From JBFXEO01 sp050180015 (GTDB lineage Bacteria > Bacteroidota > Bacteroidia > Bacteroidales > Tenuifilaceae): 10,017 nucleotides of DNA. Shown piece by piece: positions 6,953 through 10,017 of the stretch; position 1 is the first letter of the stretch, and each line of letters opens with the position of its first letter. The stretch lies in assembly GCA_050180015.1 (NCBI GenBank), contig JBFXEO010000098.1, positions 1-10,017 on the forward strand, given 5' to 3'. The translations under genes and the position numbers were made by a program. Below the pieces are notes generated by a model. The model was not told where the DNA came from. It saw only the letters and a list, made by a program, of their open reading frames with translations, and ran no database searches.

Positions 6953-7202
6953 AGTAACCCCAGCAGCTTAACGTGGGAGCAAATAGTAAAAGCTAAAGTA
7001 GATGTTGTTCTGCCAAGCTGCAGGGTTCAACGAGGGCAAGAACTGACTTTGTAGGTAAATGGATTAATTCCGTTGAAGTTGTGCTGCCCGGTTCGCTTTC
7101 CCTTCGACGGGTCAGTAACCTCAGAGGCGGTATCTTACATCAAACTCTCACTTTAAAGTAGCCTATTCGCGGACATTCTTGTGCTACTTATACACTTGCA
7201 TT
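6953..7202. other. Intergenic gap between convergent genes, possible dispersed repeat
   Basis: No gene is recognised here. The plus strand has an open frame of about 54 codons (6997-7158) and the minus strand an overlapping one of about 48 codons (7139-6996). Neither has an ATG start or a family I can name. The central part (about 7080-7130) seems richer in GC than its surroundings. A bulged hairpin (CCCG...CGGG, 7087-7111) has no T-tract. A 7-base inverted pair, GCAGCTT (6963-6969) and AAGCTGC (7015-7021), is also present. No intrinsic terminator is evident for either flanking gene. Confidence 0.4.
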
Positions 7203-10017
7203 TTACCAACCGGGCAGGAAGTTTATTCCCCAGTTGGCAGACTCGAAGCCTCCCAGCTGGAAAGGAACGGCATAGTATGGCTCCAATACAAGCATCCCAA
7301 ATAGGTTAATTCTGATACTAAGCCCTGTACTTACAAAAGGAACCCGTTCATCAATATTTTTGGGCTTCCACCTTAGTTTTGGAGGGTTATCCTTTGTCCA
7401 TGCAATTCCCGCATCGACAAATAATGCCAGTTCAGTAAATAGAGCGCTGGATTTGAACAGGGCCAACCGTTCGGGTCCAGTAAATGGTAATCGAATTTCA
7501 AAATTTGCAACAACCATTTGATCGCCTGTTAGCTGATCTATATTGACGTTCGAAGTTTCATTGTAGTCAATAAAAGCATCACTGTCATATCCTCTTACAT
7601 ACCAGGGGTAACCAATATAAAGCGGGTATAATATACTATCAGAAACAGCGGTTCCAAACCTTCCGTAGTAAATACCGCGCATGGCAAAGCTGATTGGTTT
7701 AACAAAGATGTATTTTCTCATGTCAACCAATCCCCCCCAGTAATCGTAATCTCCAAGTGTTCTGTCAACCTGAAATCTAAATCGGTGGCCCCTCATGGGG
7801 GATGCTATACCAAAGTCGGAATTGTCGTAAACATAAGCGAGATTTGTTCTGCCCAGCCAGAAACCAGGAGGCGCGTCGCCCTTATGGCGGTCGGAGCCAT
7901 AGTATGCCCCGTTGATGTAATAATTAGAGTATATATCGAGTCTATAGTAATATCGGGCAATTGAAGTTCCGATTTCAAACCGTTGGGTTTGGGATAGGGG
8001 GAAGTAGGTTAACCCGCCAAGGGATGTTTCAAACATTCTGTAGTAGAGTACCTGTAAGTCTTCTATTACAACCGGGTTCCCGTCAATTGTTTTATGTAGC
8101 GTGTCGTAGCCATACTGCCCGAATGTATAGGGTATATGGGAAGCGGTTACACCCCATGTAAAATATTTTTTCTGCTGAAGGTAGGTTACCTGTCCGCCAA
8201 AGTCATATACTTCGCCGTTCAATGCCAGTCCTGTATATAGCATGTTAACGCCAGTTATATCGGAGAAGAGCATTTCTACGCCTCCGGACATGCCCGTGCC
8301 GTAAGAGCTGGTGGTTATTCCCATGCCTATGTTAGAAATGTAATCCAGCTTGAATTTAGGTTTAAAACCAACGGTTTTAAATGAATCTACAAGGTGTTCA
8401 GGCAAGTGTGTGTCGGCTAAATTTTTGTCAACTAAGCCTTCTGTGGCCCTGTTTAATGGTGGTAGTATTGATGCGTCGAAATTTACGTAGTACGGATCAA
8501 CTTTAACCGGTTTAAAATCGACTGTATCGGCAGTATATATGGAGTATCTGTTTTTATAGTAATGCGAGTAGCATATCTCGTCGGTTTCGTGGGCAACGCT
8601 CATGGCGGGGGCTAGAGGCGTTATCCCCGATATTCCGGTGAGAATATTTGTTAACCGGTAAGTTTCATTCGTGTTGATGTTAAACTTAAAAAGGTTGCGG
8701 TACCCATCGGAATTTGACAGAAAATATATGTTTTGCCCATCGCCTGAGAACATTGGATTTAGGTTATCGGCTTTAGGGAAAATATCATAAACCTTAATGC
8801 TGCCGTCGGATGTGTTGTGGATTGCGATGTTGTAACCTATATGGGTGTTGGAGCTATCAATATCGCGTGGCGAGGGTTTATCGGTTGAGTAAACAATCAT
8901 GGAACCATCGGGTGACCATGCAGGATGAATGTTGCACCACGGATCGTGGGTGAGTTGGGTAACCATTCCGCTGTTGAGGTTTATCATGTACAGATCGTTT
9001 ATACCCTCCACAAGCCCTGAAACAACAATGTTTTGCCCATCGGGCGACCAAGCCGGGTAGTTGAACGAAGGAACACCCGGTATGGAAACCTCGTTTACGA
9101 GTTTATCATCAAAAACATCAACAATTAACAGCTTGTTTTTTCCCTTGCTGAATGCTACAAATGCAAATTGTTGGCTGTTGGGCGACCAGGTTCCCGCCGA
9201 TTCAATAAAATTTAACGCATCTATCTCGTTGTCGTGAACAACACTCGATAACCGACGAATAATTTTCCCGCTTGTTGCATGTGCAAGGTAAAGGTCAATG
9301 GAGAATAAGTCCTTCTCAGAATAAAAGGCTAGGTATCGGCCATCGGGGCTAACCGCAGGGGATATGTTTAGCTCTCCGGCATTCCGCTCAAAAAGAATTT
9401 GAGTTCCTGCCGGGTCATCAGAGCTGTCGGGTAGTACGCTTTTAAAGTATTCGTAGTAAACCGATTTCCAGAGTGAGCTAAATGCCTTTTCATCTAGGCC
9501 TACGTATTTTCTCAGTGCAAAGTTATATCCCCGTTTGGCCGTTTCCTTAAATATTGGATTTATTAAACTATCGCCGAATGTTCTGCCAATGAACGACCAG
9601 AATGCGTGCCCCCAGCGGTAGGGGAAATATTTGTTGGGGTAGTAGGTCATGTCTTCCAGGGTGGGGAAGTTGTCATTTATTACCGCATCCCTCATCCACA
9701 TGGCAGTTTGGTAGTCGAAAGTTCCAATTGAAAGGTATTCAGCCATACCTTCAACCATCCATAGCGGTAGGTTCCGGACGGAGTTTAAGGAGGTAGAATC
9801 TCCGAAAATCAACGAATTATACTGAAAGGCATGGACTAGCTCATGTCCAAGTACATGGTCTGTTTGCTGCCAAGTTTCGGTTAGCGGAAATACTACCCTA
9901 TTTTTTAAGGCCTCGGTTACCCCCCCGGTTCCGATGTCAATTGAACCGGAGATTGCAGTGGTTTGCTGAAAATCGGCATGGTTGTCGTAAATTAAAATTG
10001 GGTTTCTCTTTTTTATT
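7203..10017 (-). CDS. Outer-membrane protein with metallopeptidase, TolB-like propeller and Omp85-like barrel (5' partial)
   Basis: The minus-strand frame is open to the right edge, so at least 937 residues are encoded and the N-terminus, including any signal peptide, is missing. A TTG at 9812 is not the start, because conserved sequence continues upstream of it. Counting from the edge, HELVH (58-62, nt 9831-9845) is an HExxH zinc site and E89 in WMVEGMAEY is the likely third ligand, as in gluzincin Peptidase_MA-like domains. Residues about 205-508 carry PD40/TolB-type blades marked by SPDG-like turns (VSPDGRY, WSPNSQQ, WSPDGQN, WSPDGSM, FSGDGQN). Residues from about 555 to the end form a beta-rich barrel with an Omp85/BamA-like VRGYDSD motif (RGY at nt 7587-7595) and a terminal Trp typical of outer-membrane barrels. 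Its substrate and role are unknown. It converges on hydG and is probably unrelated to it. It could be annotated as TolB-like or BamA-like; the peptidase activity is inferred from motifs. Confidence 0.85.
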   Translation of the reverse strand, partial: IKKRNPILIYDNHADFQQTTAISGSIDIGTGGVTEALKNRVVFPLTETWQQTDHVLGHELVHAFQYNSLIFGDSTSLNSVRNLPLWMVEGMAEYLSIGTFDYQTAMWMRDAVINDNFPTLEDMTYYPNKYFPYRWGHAFWSFIGRTFGDSLINPIFKETAKRGYNFALRKYVGLDEKAFSSLWKSVYYEYFKSVLPDSSDDPAGTQILFERNAGELNISPAVSPDGRYLAFYSEKDLFSIDLYLAHATSGKIIRRLSSVVHDNEIDALNFIESAGTWSPNSQQFAFVAFSKGKNKLLIVDVFDDKLVNEVSIPGVPSFNYPAWSPDGQNIVVSGLVEGINDLYMINLNSGMVTQLTHDPWCNIHPAWSPDGSMIVYSTDKPSPRDIDSSNTHIGYNIAIHNTSDGSIKVYDIFPKADNLNPMFSGDGQNIYFLSNSDGYRNLFKFNINTNETYRLTNILTGISGITPLAPAMSVAHETDEICYSHYYKNRYSIYTADTVDFKPVKVDPYYVNFDASILPPLNRATEGLVDKNLADTHLPEHLVDSFKTVGFKPKFKLDYISNIGMGITTSSYGTGMSGGVEMLFSDITGVNMLYTGLALNGEVYDFGGQVTYLQQKKYFTWGVTASHIPYTFGQYGYDTLHKTIDGNPVVIEDLQVLYYRMFETSLGGLTYFPLSQTQRFEIGTSIARYYYRLDIYSNYYINGAYYGSDRHKGDAPPGFWLGRTNLAYVYDNSDFGIASPMRGHRFRFQVDRTLGDYDYWGGLVDMRKYIFVKPISFAMRGIYYGRFGTAVSDSILYPLYIGYPWYVRGYDSDAFIDYNETSNVNIDQLTGDQMVVANFEIRLPFTGPERLALFKSSALFTELALFVDAGIAWTKDNPPKLRWKPKNIDERVPFVSTGLSIRINLFGMLVLEPYYAVPFQLGGFESANWGINFLPGW

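Noticed and set aside
7087..7111. CCCG...CGGG hairpin as a terminator or tRNA arm
   Set aside because: It has a two-base bulge and no T-tract, and no cloverleaf can be built around it.
7961..8161. Plus-strand open frame opposite the outer-membrane barrel
   Set aside because: It is antisense to a clear coding frame and has no promoter, ribosome site or recognisable motif.

Overview
The window looks like chromosomal DNA of an anaerobic, fermentative member of the Bacteroidota, probably Bacteroidales or a relative. The evidence is a moderate GC content, exact matches to the Bacteroidetes -7 promoter element (TAnnTTTG) in front of two transcription units, few Shine-Dalgarno sites, and [FeFe]-hydrogenase accessory genes typical of hydrogen-metabolising anaerobes. 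The assignment rests on these features and on recalled protein similarity, not on a search.

Positions 1-3353 hold a tightly packed plus-strand signalling operon. A gene cut by the left edge encodes an [FeFe]-hydrogenase H-cluster domain, a four-cysteine Fe-S domain and a histidine kinase in one chain. It is followed by a stand-alone receiver protein and, one base later, a receiver-histidine kinase hybrid. None of the three has a DNA-binding domain. The set reads as a hydrogen- or redox-sensing phosphorelay with no visible output.

Positions 3424-5013 hold rex (NADH/NAD+-sensing repressor) and, 21 bases later, a ribF-type FAD synthetase gene whose riboflavin kinase half has lost signature residues. 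Positions 5173-6952 hold a TM1266-type putative hydrogenase-system regulator and hydG, the radical-SAM enzyme that makes the CO and cyanide ligands of the H-cluster. A promoter -7 element lies upstream of each of these two units. Together, these genes sense H2 or redox state (kinase), sense NADH (Rex) and build the cofactor that both catalytic hydrogenases and the sensor would need (HydG). HydE, HydF and a catalytic hydrogenase are not in the window.

Positions 6953-7202 are a noncoding gap between convergent genes, possibly a dispersed repeat. Positions 7203-10017 hold a large minus-strand gene that runs off the right edge. It encodes a predicted outer-membrane protein with a gluzincin-like HExxH metallopeptidase domain, a TolB-like beta-propeller and an Omp85-like barrel. 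It appears unrelated to the hydrogenase locus. No RNA genes, CRISPR arrays or insertion sequences were seen.
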